A stretch of DNA of 64,000 nucleotides. Source: Haematococcus lacustris (Eukaryota; Chlorophyta; Chlorophyceae; Chlamydomonadales; Haematococcaceae). The stretch covers positions 1,047,476 through 1,111,475 of the forward strand of contig JASKMD010000005.1 in the NCBI GenBank assembly GCA_030144725.1, in the 5' to 3' direction. Below are positions 19,420 through 31,063 of the stretch, in pieces. The notes below the pieces were generated by a model, which was given only the letters and a program-made list of their open reading frames with translations, had not been told where the DNA came from and did not search any database. Both the position numbers and the translations under genes were made by a program. The stretch's first letter is position 1; the number at the start of each line of letters is the position of its first letter.

Positions 19420-22400
19420 GGCATGTCTGTTTAGCCTTTACAGACAAGGCAAAGGGCAGACAGACAGGCAAGCGGACAGCAGCAGGGCTGGATGACTCAC
19501 GGCAGTGTGTAGAATGCAGCTGTATAGCTGGACACACTGCTGTGATGGTCTGCTGCTGCACCTCTTCCCGCGCAGTCCACCAGCTCCAGCTCCAGCTGCT
19601 GCTGCTGCTGCTGCTGCTCTCCCTGTGCCCTCCCCACCCCCTTGACCCCCCTTGCCCCCCCTTGCTCCCCCTGCCCCCTCAGGGGGCCCCCACTGGCAGG
19701 GACTTTGGGCAGTTCGTAGCGGCAGCAGGCGTGACCTGCCTGGGCCTGGTGCCCAGCATCGTCAAGGCCTGGAGGGCATCAGGCTGCATGCAGGTGAGGG
19801 CCTAGGGGCCAAGGTGGGCAGAGGGGGGGGGGCAGGGGTGGTGGCGGGTGGGAGGGGGGAGGGGGGAGGGAGGGCAGGGTAGGCAGGGGGCAAGGGGAGG
19901 TGTGGGTGTGGGGAAGAGTCAGGGGTTGCTTGCCCCGGCCTGCTGACGCTGCCCTGCTTGCTGCTCCCCTGCCTGGCCCAGGGCCTGGAGTGGCCCCTCC
20001 TGCGCTGCATCAGCAGCACGGGGGAGGCGTCCTCACCTGAGGACTACCACTGGCTGTACGCCCTCACGCGCTACACAGCCCCTGTGGTGGAGTACTGCGG
20101 AGGTGAGGGGGCGGCAGGGGGGCAGGATGGCAGGGGGGCTGGGCGGATGTGAGTGTAGTCGGCTGCTGCCGCTGACTGCCGTTGCTGTTCAAAAGTGCCC
20201 TGCCCAAAACGGCTGCTGCTGCTGCTGCTGGTGTGGGGGCTGTGTCAGGCACTGAGCTTGCGGGCGCCTACCTGACCAGCTGCTCCCTGTACCCCCAGAG
20301 CCCCTCCACCTTCACATGCACCGCCCTGGGCACCCAGCTGGTCATGCTCGTCCCAGGCCCGCCAGCCGGGCCCAGCCCCGAACCTGACTCAGGCCCTGAC
20401 CCGCCCCTGGCTGCGGGGCAGCATGCTGGCTTCAGGGTCAGCCCCCACGGGCCCCTGGCAGCGCCCGCAGTGGGTGAGGTGGCCCTGGTGGTGCCCACCC
20501 TGGGTGCTTCCCAGCGCTTGCTCAACAAGTCACACTTTGAGGTGGGCTCTCACACTAACCTCCTCAAAGTGTCACACCAACCCTGGGGGATGGGGGAGTG
20601 GGGCACACACCCACAGGTCACTGAGCCTTGTTGATGCCACTTGATGCCTGGTAGTAATTCAGCCATGGATCAAACAGGTGAGCGACGCTGACCCAGCCTC
20701 TACCATTCTCATGCTCTTGCCCTGCCTTCAATGCTGGATGACCAGGAAGCCGACACTCTGCACTCCTGGCACCCACCCCCCTCCCCCTGACCTGACTGAT
20801 GCCGTTAAACACATATGATGGTGACCAGGCAAATACCCTTGAGCACTTATGGCAACCCTCATGAGGAACATCAGCCCTGCCCCTCCTCCTCCCCTCCCCC
20901 TCCCCCCACCCCACACGCCTGCCTGGGTGTGTAGGTGTACTATGCAGGCATGCCCCCCAGCCCCGGGTCAGGGCGGCCGCTGCGGCGTCACGGTGATGAG
21001 CTGCAGCGTGTGGCCTGCGCCTGGCCTGGTGGCCCCCCCTCCGGCCTGTACCTGGCGCTGGGGAGGGTGGACGATACCATGAACCTGGGTGGGACTGTCT
21101 GCCACTGTCTGGGCAGCAGCAGCAGGGGACTGTCACTGTCTGGCACTGTGCCTGGCACTGTCTGGGCAGCCACTGGGCCCACGGGCAGGCCACTGAACCA
21201 GGAGTGACAGTGTCTGGGCAGCAGCAGCAGGGGGGGGTCCACCGGTAGGCCACTGGCAGGCTGTTGGGCCAGGAAGGGTATGGTGGCGGCAGCTGCTGGG
21301 AGGCTGCTGGCTGCCAGGGCTGGAAGGCTGTGGCTCAGGATGGCTGTGGATGGCTGGATGGCTGTGGTTGTGGCTCAGGGGCCCAGTGAGCGCAAGGGGG
21401 GGTTTAGGGGAAGGGGTGAGTAGCTGGCCGACCCCTCATGACCAGGAGCAGAGCCCCTGATTGCCCTGCAGCCTGCAGCACCTAGAAGATGCCCTGACCC
21501 CCCCTGAGGTCACTGAGCAAGCTTGTGTTGGGGTAGGGGTAGGGGTGGGGGTAGGGGAAGGGCCTGAGGCCGCTGCCAAAGCTCGTGATCAACAGACGAA
21601 ACAGGCTGCATGGGTCCATGGGAATAAGGGAAGGGGTAGGGGTGGGAGGAAGTGGGCTGGGGAGCTGAACCCTCACCTGCCGGCCTGCACCTCAGATGCC
21701 CCCCCTGCCCCCCCCTAACCCCTGCCCCCCTGTAGGGGTAACCCTGTTATCCCCTGTAACCCCCTGCCCCAGCCCCTGGGGAGCTGGACCCTGGCCAGTG
21801 GACCCTCCCCCCCACCCCCTATGCCTAGCAGCTGAGAGTCAGCCTGGCTGTGGTGCTGCTGCAGGGGGCATCAAGGTGGCCAGCTTGGAGCTGGAGAGGG
21901 TGGTGGTGGACCGGCTGCCGGGGGTAGCTGAGGTGGGTGTCGCCTTGGCTAAGCAGGGCACAGCTGGTTTGGGTGAGCCTGATCAGGCAACCTCACACAG
22001 CCAGGGCCAGGCACCATGTCACCATGCACTAACAGAATGTGCCAAGCAATGCATGGTATGACCCATGAAGTGTGACACGACAAGTTGAGCCATGTGGCCT
22101 GACATGCCCGGATGGCAGCGCAGGCCGCTGCAGTGGGGGTGCCCACCCCAGGCGGGGGCCCAGAGCAGCTGCTGCTGTGCCTCGTGCTGCATCCGGCTGC
22201 AGCAGGTGGGTGGGCGGGCGGGCGGGCGGGCGGGCGGGCGGGCGGGCGGGCGGGCGGGCGGGCGGGCGGGCGGGCGGGCGGGCGGGCGGGCAGGCGGGCG
22301 GGCGGGCGGGCGGGCAGGCGGGCGGGTGGGCGGGCAGTATGCAGCCTCTGCTGCTGGGGTACGCAAGGGCTGATGAGGAGGCTTTGCATGACTCCCTGGC

Positions 22401-22759
22401 AGAGGTGGTAGTGGTGGTGGTGGTGGGTGGTGTCCTGGACATCTTGCCGCATGCACACGTGTAGGCATGGCTGTAACATTGCATGATCAATGGTCCGTGT
22501 GCATGCAGGCCAACATTCTGAGGCAGAGATACAGCGTGCCTGCCAGTCCGTCATCAGTGCTGAGCTGAACCCGCTGTTCAGGGTGGCGCGGGTGCTGCTG
22601 CTGCCGGCCCTGCCCCGCAACGCGTCAAACAAGGTCATGCGCAGGCTGCTGAGAGACCAGGCCGTGCTGCAGGCCAAGGAGCAGCAGGGGCGGCAGCCAG
22701 GCCACGTACTGCAGTTAGGCTCCGCTGCCGAACCCAAACAGGGCAAAGCGAGGTTGTGA
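17849..22759 (+). CDS. Acyl-activating enzyme, AAE17/18 type (5' end missing)
   Basis: AMP-forming acyl-CoA synthetase superfamily. Exons joined by phase: 17849-17948 (tentative; needs a GC donor), 18150-18301, 18636-18720, 19037-19134, 19683-19793, 19982-20102, 20249-20541, 20935-21088, 21865-21932, 22124 to about 22205-22209, then two C-terminal exons of which the last ends at TGA 22759. The AMP-binding P-loop spans a splice site (NILFSSGTT / GEPKAIVW). Later come [31 protein letters not shown] (A8 hinge) and [16 protein letters not shown] with the catalytic-type Lys. The protein ends KARL, a possible weak type-1 peroxisomal signal. Plant AAE17/18 proteins are peroxisomal and activate carboxylic acids; the substrate here is unknown. 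Splicing of the two exons around 22205-22430 is ambiguous. Its 3' end is duplicated at 58987-59901. Confidence 0.85.
18727..18975 (+). repeat. (GGGGCA)n array in an intron of the acyl-activating enzyme
   Basis: About 40 hexamer units with occasional GGGCA variants, lying in the intron between the exons ending 18720 and starting 19037. It is G-rich on the transcribed sense strand. Confidence 0.95.
19318..19415 (+). repeat. (CAG)n array in an intron
   Basis: About 30 CAG units with an AACAG interruption at each end, in the intron 19135-19682. Poly-Gln, poly-Ser and poly-Ala frames across it are artefacts. Confidence 0.95.
22206..22333 (+). repeat. (GGGC)n tetranucleotide array in an intron
   Basis: About 30 GGGC units right after the donor of an acyl-activating enzyme exon. 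The paralogous intron at 59067-59160 carries GGGT instead. Confidence 0.95.
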
Positions 22760-23261
22760 CAGTGTCAACGGCTAGATGCTGACCCACTAGCTAATGAAAC
22801 TGTTGTGGTGCGGATGGTAAAGCTCTAGGACATCAGCCCTACCGGAGAAGAGAACAGGGGCGTGTGCTGCGGATGTGCTGCCACTGGCCTTGGCGCCAGG
22901 TCGGACGCAATCTTGACTTTGCATTGGATAGACGATTGTCCATTGTTTGTGGCCCGGTCCAAATAATCAGATAGTGACACAATTGACTGGGACGTGCCAG
23001 CCGCGCTCAGCATTCTCCGCCATGCAGTCTGCCCAGGCCCACGCCCCACCGGAATGTGCAGATGGGATGGCCGCCCAGCCATGCCAAAGATGTGCAGACC
23101 AGGCCGGGGGTGGGAGTACCTGCCCATCAAGGCCATGCTGCGCAACTGGCGGCGCCGGTGGTGGTGTCAGCCAGCTGCAGCAAGTAAACTCCATCGTACA
23201 ATACTGATCCCTGCACAAAGGCATTGTGTGTGGGCAAGAGCTGTGCATGGTAGCCATTTAG
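22760..23261. other. 3' flank of the acyl-activating enzyme
   Basis: Non-coding. The part up to 23044 is conserved in the duplicate at 59.6-59.9 kb; beyond it the two copies are unrelated. No gene is seen in 23045-23261. Confidence 0.6.
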
Positions 23262-23950
23262 GGAGCGGTTTCTTAGTTAAGTTTAATTAAGCGTCATATT
23301 AAGTATTAGGTCGCATAATTAACCACTTAACCACTTAATATTAAGCGCTGGTAACTATCTTTTTCTAGCCCTCTCGCTCTACCCTTCGTGGCTCTACCCC
23401 TTGCTTGATGTAGCCCCACTGCGGGCCCGCGGCGTGGTCCTGCCTAAAAAGTGCATCGACCCCTTTACTGGGTACGCGATAGCTATTCCTCACTACACGC
23501 ACAAGCACACAATCGTTTAGTGTTTGCTCGCGGTATTACCATTTGTGCACTACTAGAGAGCAACTTTGCTCATCTCGCATCGTTTGTGCTTAAGAACCAC
23601 ACCATTGGCCTTTGCTGGGTACGCAGATGCAACACCGATCAAATCGCGTCTTTGTGCAATTTGGTCGCGGTCCACTGCGGGGCCGGGCCCCAGCGACCCA
23701 GTCATAGCCGTTTTGCTGTAATACAACTGTTCCGAAGCCACTACGGCTTGTTGGCATATGTTGCTGCCTGCCCGCGTGCCTCCCGGCTGAAAGTGCCAAT
23801 GTGAGGCGATTGCGGTTGCGACCCGTGCGCTGGGGTCGCACAGCTGCACTCATAGCAGTGTGGGTCAAAAGGAAGCCACTTAATACACTTAAGGAACTTA
23901 ATACGACCGGCCTTAATTTAACTAAGCTATTAAGTTAATATTAAGCGGAG
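23262..23950. mobile_element. AT-rich inverted-repeat element (possible MITE)
   Basis: Both ends are AT-rich, unlike the surrounding GC-rich DNA, and are imperfect inverted copies of each other. The left end (about 23270-23311) contains CTTAGTTAAGTTTAATTAAG; the reverse complement of the right end (about 23896-23927) contains CTTAGTTAAATTAAGG followed by a related TCGTATTAAGT. TTAATATTAAG palindromes occur near both ends. The interior shows no transposase frame. A non-autonomous DNA transposon is likely but the exact ends and target duplication are not resolved. Confidence 0.45.
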
Positions 23951-24106
23951 GAGCCATTAGTAGGGTAGTGGCTAGAGCTAAACACGGAGGCACACACACC
24001 AGGTAGGCGGCGCTATAGCGTATCAGGTGTAGGCTCATGACGGTGAGTTTGAGTGCACTTAGTGAGTAGGAGCGTGGCCGTGTGTGTGTGAGTGTCGTAC
24101 GCTAGT

Positions 24107-24206
24107 CAGGCGCTCCCAACATGGGGTTGGTAATATGCATGCAAGTACTCTCTCAATACTGCATCGTTTTCAATAGCGTTTATCACATTGGTAGCTGCAA
24201 ATCAAT
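24107..24206 (+). repeat. ~100-bp dispersed repeat, copy 1
   Basis: Starts near GTCAGG...CCAACATGGGGTTGGTAAT and runs through the AATACTG...ATAGCGTTT...TAGCTGC segment. Related copies lie at about 58879-58980 and 59902-60000, flanking the duplicated acyl-activating enzyme end. Confidence 0.85.
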
Positions 24207-24446
24207 GCGCGTCATCTGACCATCAGCGCTAGCCATTGGAGTCTTTGCTCGCGTACTGCCACATGTGCCCGCGAACAAATCACAGCGGCGAGATGGGTCC
24301 CCTTGGCACGGTGAGCCGCATCCTTGTGACCCCATCTGCCTAGCGTAGTGAGCTGATTGTGCACAAATGGAATGTCCGGCCGACACCCAACGCGATGCCT
24401 GCCGGGCGTGCAGGGCACCTAGAAGGGTGATTGAAACATTGCGATA

Positions 24447-24705
24447 CATTCGCTTCTCGCCAAATACATCATTTGGGTCGGCGCACACAAAGGTAGCACC
24501 AGGTTACACCCCCCCTCCTCCACTGTGTCCTCCACTGTGTTGCACCCGTTGCAACTAGAGGAAAAGCGATATAAGGTGTTTGTTCTTGACCCATTGGCGC
24601 ATCTTTTGAAACAAACCGCACATGGCCTCAATCAGTTTGACACTTTCAAAGTTACATCATGTTCACCAGGCAGGTTCAAGGCCACGGCATGCAACGACCC
24701 ACCAT
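24447..24705 (+). repeat. Diverged direct repeat, left copy
   Basis: About 200-250 bases that recur with roughly 20% differences at 25007-25240. Shared landmarks are CCCCCCCTCCTCCACTGTGT, TTGTTCTTGAC(C/T)CATTGGCGCATC and TTGAAACAAACCGCA. It is non-coding. Confidence 0.75.
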
Positions 24706-24739
24706 GCCCGTCCCCTCCACCCATCATTGCAGGAGCCTA

Positions 24740-25000
24740 CCTGATTTGAGCCTGCCCACCCCCTCCCAGCCTTTCCCCTCGCCCCCTCCTCAAGCCACCT
24801 CGCCCCCTCCTTAAGGCACCGCTGCCTTCGACCCTCGCTTTACGTCCCAGCCAACCCCCTCCCAGCCCACCCTCTCCTCACCCCCCCCTCCCAGCCCACC
24901 CCACCCCAGCCCACCCCCTCCCCACCTACCCCACCCTAGACCACATCCTCCCAGCCCACCCCCTCCCAGCCTCCAGCCCCCTCCCAGCCCACCACATTGT
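24740..25000 (+). repeat. Degenerate CCCAGCCCACCCCC-rich stretch
   Basis: Pyrimidine-rich imperfect repeats of CCCAGCCCACCCC between the two copies of the diverged direct repeat. Confidence 0.7.
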
Positions 25001-25006
25001 TTCATA

Positions 25007-25240
25007 CTCGCTTCCGTCGAATACACCATTCTGGTCGGCGCACACTAAGGTATCACCGGCATACACCCCCCCTCCTCCACTGTGTCCTCCACTATGTTGC
25101 ACCCGCTGCACCCAGAGAAAAATGGCTATGAAATGTTTGTTCTTGACTCATTGGCGCATCTCTTGAAACAAACCGCACGTTAAACAGCCCAGGCCTCTAT
25201 CAGTTTGACATCTTCAAAGTGACATCATGTTCTCCAAGCA
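25007..25240 (+). repeat. Diverged direct repeat, right copy
   Basis: Partner of 24447-24705; see that entry for shared landmarks. The spacing of about 560 bases suggests an old tandem duplication or two insertions of one repeat family. Confidence 0.75.
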
Positions 25241-26146
25241 GAATCAGGGCTACGGGGCTGTGGGGTGGCAGTTGAGCTATGAAACTTTGCACGCAGGTGG
25301 ATGGCATGTAGGGGAGTGTAACTCTCAGAGGAGCCGAGTCCTGATTCGGTCATGGTGTGGAGTTGTGTGTCTGACTGCATGGCCCCCGTCCTGAGATCGG
25401 CTAAGGGAGTTGGGGGTCACCGACCAAAGTGAGCTTTTGGCTTGTCTGAGTATGAGTGCTTGTAGCAATGTCTGAGAGGAGCTCAACCTAGTAAGTAGCA
25501 TGTTGCAAGTCAAAATGGTCGAGCTGTGGCATTGCCCTCCAGGTATGGGGAGGAGGTGGGCTCAGTGCCACATCGTTGCAACCGCTTACCGATCCGACTG
25601 TTGCTGCCGACGCGCATGCTCACGTAGAGCAGCCAAAGCTACGCGGGCGGTCGTAGCGATGACTGCATGCTCCGCAACGGCTCAAATTTGAATCACTAAC
25701 TTTGATGCTTTGCTGTGCACGGCCTACTGACTGGATAATTATATAAAGTGGGTGAAAGGTAGCTGGCCGGGTTGCCTACATTATGAATCATCTAGCATAA
25801 TATTTGGCGCAGGGAGTGCAGAGTTACAGCCGTCCTACTACCAGGGGTAGGTTTTCTGTTAGTTGGGGTCCCCTGAACGCTAGTAGTCAGCCCTACAAAC
25901 ATGTATGAACCAGCAGCCTGTTTTATGATACGATCCTTGCTGCTTTTTGAAGTAGCTACAGGGCTGTAGGGCGCAGTGAGTACCTACAGTGTAGGGCGCA
26001 GAAGTTGTTTTGTGAGGGATAATAAAAAGATGAAGTCGTGGGAATGAGATGGAAAGAGCGCACACGCCGCATCTACTAAAGGCCTTACCTGCTTGCTCGC
26101 CAAGCCGCATACTTGTTGCGCAAGAGGCAGATGCCAGGCCAAGCAG
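25241..26146. other. Upstream region of CNOT11, no other gene seen
   Basis: No coding frame with support. It should contain the CNOT11 promoter and 5' UTR; no clear TATA box was found near the chosen start. Confidence 0.4.
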
Positions 26147-28449
26147 ATGCAAGGCAATTTTCAGGGCAGTTTGCTGCGCTTTCTGTCTAGCACGTCCACA
26201 AGCTCGTTCCAGACTATAGCCTCCACCTTCGCTGTCGAGCACGACACTGCACCTCGTCGCCTCCGGGCATGCTGTGCTGCGGCGACCCTGCTAGAGGTGC
26301 GTCCCGCTTGGGCATGAGCAGCTGACGTCGCGTAGGCTTCAGTCTCCGCTTGCTCTGTCCGCAGCAGTCCAAGGCATTGACGACCACCCAACGCCTGGCT
26401 GCATGGTACATCATCCACGATAGCTGTGGTGATGCCAGCCTCCCTCTCAGCAAAGAGCTGAAGGCTTGCTTAGTGAGGGGTGTACATGACACCCGCCGCC
26501 TGCCTGTGGAGCGCAACCTGGTCCTGCAGCTGCTACAAGGCCACGCTCTTGAGCAGGTAAGGCTTTTGGAAGCCTGGCTTGCTGTATAGGAACTGTCACT
26601 GTCTAGTTTCACACAAGCAAGCTCCGTGATGTGCATGTGTGCATGCGCAGCTGAAGTGGCAAACACCAGTGGAGGTCGCCTTGAGCCATGCCGCCCCCTT
26701 GCTGGCACAAGCACCAGACTGCTCTACCCTGGAGCAGCTCTATCTGGCAGGGTGGGGCATGAGTCAGATGCCAGTGGATCAGCACCTTAGTGCAGCACTT
26801 CATGCCTTAGTCAGGGGCCAGTGTGTCCTCAGGCACACGTCATGCCTTGCCTAGGAAATGCACTGTGATATGCAGTGCGTGCTCAGTGCAAGCAGCAGAA
26901 GGAATGAGCGCAATTCAACAGAGCGTGTGCTGCCCGCTTGCAGGTCCAGCTGCCAGGTACCGTTGCCATCCTGTGGCACAGACCTCTCACTACAGGCAAG
27001 AGCCACCGCCACAGCCGCAGCGGGCGCAGTAGGAGCCTGCACAGCAGCACACCTGCCCCGCTCCCTGCACAACAGACCTCTGACCAGCCACAGCCCGCTG
27101 CCAGCTCACTCACTGCCCATGCACCGTGCGTCATTCCCTTGGCGGACCTCATGCCCCCCAATGTGCTCCCCGCTGCGCAGGTGGCCTGCCTGCCCCCAAA
27201 CCCAGCAGCAGCCCCAGCCGCCACCACCACCACCTCTAACGGGTGCAGCACCAGCACCCCCTCCCCCCGCAGCCTGTCCAACAGCTCCGTGCCCGGCCTG
27301 CCTGCCTCAGCCACCACCTCTGCGGACACGACCTCCAGCGGAGAGAGCCTGGCCACCGCCCCCAGCAGCACCCCGCCGCCCCCCAGCAGCAGCGACACCA
27401 GCACCACCAGCGCTGCTGCCCCTGTGCTGGGGCTGCCTGCAGCCGCTGCCCAGGTCAAGGAGCTGGTGGCACGAGCCCTGAAAGGCCCACTGCTGCCCGC
27501 GCAGCAACAGACGGTGCTGGAGGAGCTGGAGCGGCAGCCTGGCCTGCTGCGGGCCCTGGCCCTGACCCCTGCCCACCTGCCTGCCCTGGTGGCTCACACC
27601 CCTGCCCTGGCATATGAGCTGCTGGTGCGCCTGGTGGCAGCGGGCAGCTGTGAGGCCCAGGACTGGCTGGCCGTGTTGGCTGCCATGGACATGAGCTTGC
27701 ACAGCATGGAGGTGGTGAACAGGCTGACGGGCGCGGTGCAGCTGCCAACCGATTTTGTGCACCTGTACATCACCAACTGCATCCGCTCCTGTGAGGCAGC
27801 CCAGGTGGGTGTGGTGCTGGGGGCGGCTGGAGGTGACGAGGCAGGCTAGGGCAGAAGAGGAGTGCGGCTGCAAGGGGCAGGAAAGGACTAGGTGAAGGGC
27901 CGGAGAGGCAGGGACCTGCTGCTGCAGCCTGGCTGGACTTGAAATTGACTAGACAGGGGTGGGAGGTGGGAGGTGGGTGTGCCAGCGAGTCAGCCTCAAC
28001 TGGTGCCTGTGCGCCCTACCTGGTCCACCCCATCACACAACTCTGCACATCACAAGAACGGCTGGCTCAGTACTCCCTGCATGCACACCCTGACAGAGCT
28101 CCAGCACATTGCATGACAAAGAGGAACCCCTTGCTCTGCCCTGCCCTGCCCAGCCCAGCCCAGCCCAGCCCAGCCCAGCCCAGCCCAGCCCAGCCCAGCC
28201 CAGCCCAGCCCAGCCCAGCCCAGCGTTCCTGACATGCTGCACTGCCGTGTGCCCTCACTGCAGGACAAATACATCCAGAACCGTCTGGTGCGCCTGGTGT
28301 GCGTATTTTTGCAATCGCTGATTCGCAACCGCATCATTAACATCGCGGACCTGCTGCACGAGGTGCAGGCCTTCTGCATCAACTTCTCACGCATTCGTGA
28401 GGCTGCCCGACTGTTCAGGCTTCTGAAGCAGATAGAGCCCAAGGGCTGA
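26147..28449 (+). CDS. CNOT11: CCR4-NOT complex subunit CNOT11 (complete copy)
   Basis: Exons 26147-26296, 26365-26556, 26651 to about 26750-26860 (3' end unresolved), 26944-27804 and 28264-28449, all in consistent phase where resolved. CNOT11 binds the N terminus of the CNOT1 scaffold in the deadenylase complex that shortens mRNA poly(A) tails. The C-terminal CNOT11 domain is clear: [51 protein letters not shown], then [41 protein letters not shown] Ser/Thr/Pro-rich linker precedes it. The N-terminal part (exons 1-2) resembles the usual CNOT11 helical region. ATG 26147 is the first in frame. A TGTAA at 28816-28820 is the likely poly(A) signal. This is the only copy with exon 1; the part from within exon 2 onward is repeated twice downstream. 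Confidence 0.92.
28151..28224 (+). repeat. (CAGCC)n array, CNOT11 copy 1 intron
   Basis: About 14 pentamer units in the last intron of copy 1. Confidence 0.95.
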
Positions 28450-28815
28450 GGGAAGCAGACCGGGCTACCGCAGTGACAGTGGCAGTGGAAGACCACCTGA
28501 CAGGCTGCTGACCTCCTGGGTGGCCATAGCAGCCATGGCCAGAGTAACGGGGCATTGATAGTCCTGGACCACGGGATAAGGGTGACCATAGGGTGAGGGT
28601 GATGTGTAGCCCGACGACGAGATCAGGCGTGGTATGTGGCTGATGTAATGACGCTGCCGCCGGTATCTGAAGCCAGTCCTGTGATCTGTATCATTAACAC
28701 GAAACGCAGCTTTTTGAACGGAAGCATGGAAGCGTAACATTGGATGACACACCATTCCAACCTAATGGCTGACGGCTTGAGCGGTGAAAGACATCCTTAT
28801 CTCACTCAAAGCTCC

Positions 28816-28820
28816 TGTAA
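28816..28820 (+). other. Candidate poly(A) signal TGTAA of CNOT11 copy 1
   Basis: TGTAA is the usual green-algal polyadenylation motif. It lies 367 bases after the stop codon and is conserved at the matching site of copy 2 (31430-31434) and copy 3 (33991-33995). Confidence 0.5.
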
Positions 28821-28969
28821 TAAGCTTAAGCAGAAACGGCAGGAACAGGAGCATCTAACACAGTCATGCATGCTTCGTTTGGAGCATGTCGGCTTACGGT
28901 AGTGCAGCGCACTCATGCATCATACACCATGCCATGACACGTCCATGCCATTCTGTCTTGTCGCCCCAG

Positions 28970-31063
28970 ACAGGACCCAACGCCTGGCTGCATGGTACAT
29001 CATCCACGATAGCTGTGGTGATGCCAGCCTCCCTCTCAGCAAAGAGCTGAAGGCTTGCTTAGTGAGGGGTGTACATGACACCCGCCGCCTGCCTGTGGAG
29101 CGCAACCTGGTCCTGCAGCTGCTACAAGGCCACGCTCTTGAGCAGGTAAGGCTTTTGGAAACCTGGCTCGCCGTATAGGAACTGTCACTGTCTAGTTTCA
29201 CACAAGCAAGCTCCGTGATGTGCATGTGTGCATGCGCAGCTGAAGTGGCAAACACCAGTGGAGGTCGCCTTGAGCCATGCCGCCCCCTTGCTGGCACAAG
29301 CACCAGACTGCTCTACCCTGGAGCAGCTCTATCTGGCAGGGTGGGGCCTAAGTCAGACGCCAGTGGATCAGCACCTTAGAGCAGCACTTCATGCCTTAGT
29401 CAGGGGCCAGTGTGTCCTCAGGCGCACGTCATGCCTTGCCTAGGAAATGCACTGTGATATGCAGTGCGTGCTCAGTGCAAGCAGCAGAAGGAATGAGCGC
29501 AATTCAACGGAGCGTGTGCTGCCCGCTTGCAGGTCCAGCTGCCAGGTACCGTTGCCATCCTGTGGCACAGACCTCTCACTACAGGCAAGAGCCACCGCCA
29601 CAGCCGCAGCGGGCGCAGTAGGAGCCTGCACAGCAGCACACCTGCCCCGCTCCCTGCACAGCAGACCTCTGACCAGCCACAGCCCGCTGCCAGCTCACTC
29701 ACTGCCCATGCACCGTGCGTCATTCCCTTGGCGGACCTCATGCCCCCCAATGTGCTCCCCGCTGCGCAGGTGGCCTGCCTGCCCCCAAACCCAGCAGCAG
29801 CCCCAGCCGCCACCACCACCACCTCTAACGGGTGCAGCACCAGCACCCCCTCCCCCCGCAGCCTGTCCAACAGCTCCGTGCCCGGCCTGCCTGCCTCAGC
29901 CACCACCTCTGCGGACACGACCTCCAGCGGAGAGAGCCTGGCCACCGCCCCCAGCAGCACCCCGCCGCCCCCCAGCAGCAGCGACACCAGCACCACCAGC
30001 GCTGCTGCCCCTGTGCTGGGGCTGCCTGCAGCCGCTGCCCAGGTCAAGGAGCTGGTGGCACGAGCCCTGAAAGGCCCACTGCTGCCCGCGCAGCAACAGA
30101 CGGTGCTGGAGGAGCTGGAGCGGCAGCCTGGCCTGCTGCGGGCCCTGGCCCTGACCCCTGCCCACCTGCCTGCCCTGGTGGCTCACACCCCTGCCCTGGC
30201 ATATGAGCTGCTGGTGCGCCTGGTGGCAGCGGGCAGCTGTGAGGCCCAGGACTGGCTGGCCGTGTTGGCTGCCATGGACATGAGCTTGCACAGCATGGAG
30301 GTGGTGAACAGGCTGACGGGCGCGGTGCAGCTGCCAACCGATTTTGTGCACCTGTACATCACCAACTGCATCCGCTCCTGTGAGGCAGCCCAGGTGGGTG
30401 TGGTGCTGGGGGCGGCTGGAGGTGACGAGGCAGGCTAGGGCAGAAGAGGAGTGCGGCTGCAAGGGGCAGGAAAGGACTAGGTGAAGGGCCGGAGAGGCAG
30501 GGACCTGCTGCTGCAGCCTGGCTGGACTTGAAATTGACTAGACAGGGGTGGGAGGTGGGAGGTGGGTGTGCCAGCGAGTCAGCCTCAACTGGTGCCTGTG
30601 CGCCCTACCTGGTCCACCCCATCACACAACTCTGCACATCACAAGAACGGCTGGCTCAGTACTCCCTGCATGCACACCCTGACAGAGCTCCAGCACATTG
30701 CATGACAAAGAGGAACCCCTTGCTCTGCCCTGCCCTGCCCAGCCCAGCCCAGCCCAGCCCAGCCCAGCCCAGCCCAGCCCAGCCCAGCCCAGCCCAGCCC
30801 AGCCCAGCCCAGCCCAGCCCAGCCCAGCCCAGCCCAGCGTTCCTGACATGCTGCACTGCCGTGTGCCCTCACTGCAGGACAAGTACATCCAGAACCGTCT
30901 GGTGCGCCTGGTGTGCGTATTTTTGCAATCGCTGATTCGCAACCGCATCATTAACATCGCGGACCTGCTGCACGAGGTGCAGGCCTTCTGCATCAACTTC
31001 TCACGCATTCGTGAGGCTGCCCGACTGTTCAGGCTTCTGAAGCAGATAGAGCCCAAGGGCTGA
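28970..31063 (+). pseudogene. CNOT11: 5'-truncated CNOT11 copy 2 (hybrid unit)
   Basis: Exons matching copy 1: about 28970-29145, from 29240, 29533-30393 and 30878-31063. All reading frames and splice sites of the copied part are intact and the last two exons are nearly identical to copy 1. It lacks exon 1 and the start of exon 2, so there is no normal start codon. The junction happens to create a CCCCAG acceptor followed by an open frame ([15 protein letters not shown]). Its 5' part matches copy 3 and its 3' part matches copy 1. It is probably not a functional gene alone, although read-through or a new start could express the C-terminal domain. Confidence 0.85.
30740..30838 (+). repeat. (CAGCC)n array, CNOT11 copy 2 intron
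   Basis: About 19 units, five more than in copy 1; this alone explains the different spacing of the units. Confidence 0.95.

Noticed and set aside
18495..19561. Long Gln, Ala/Gly/Arg or Pro/Leu frames in the acyl-activating enzyme region
   Set aside because: They read through GGGGCA and CAG arrays inside introns of that gene.
26883..27458. Minus-strand and alternative plus-strand frames over the CNOT11 linker (repeated in copies 2 and 3)
   Set aside because: Antisense or out-of-frame shadows of the GC-rich Thr/Pro-coding exon.
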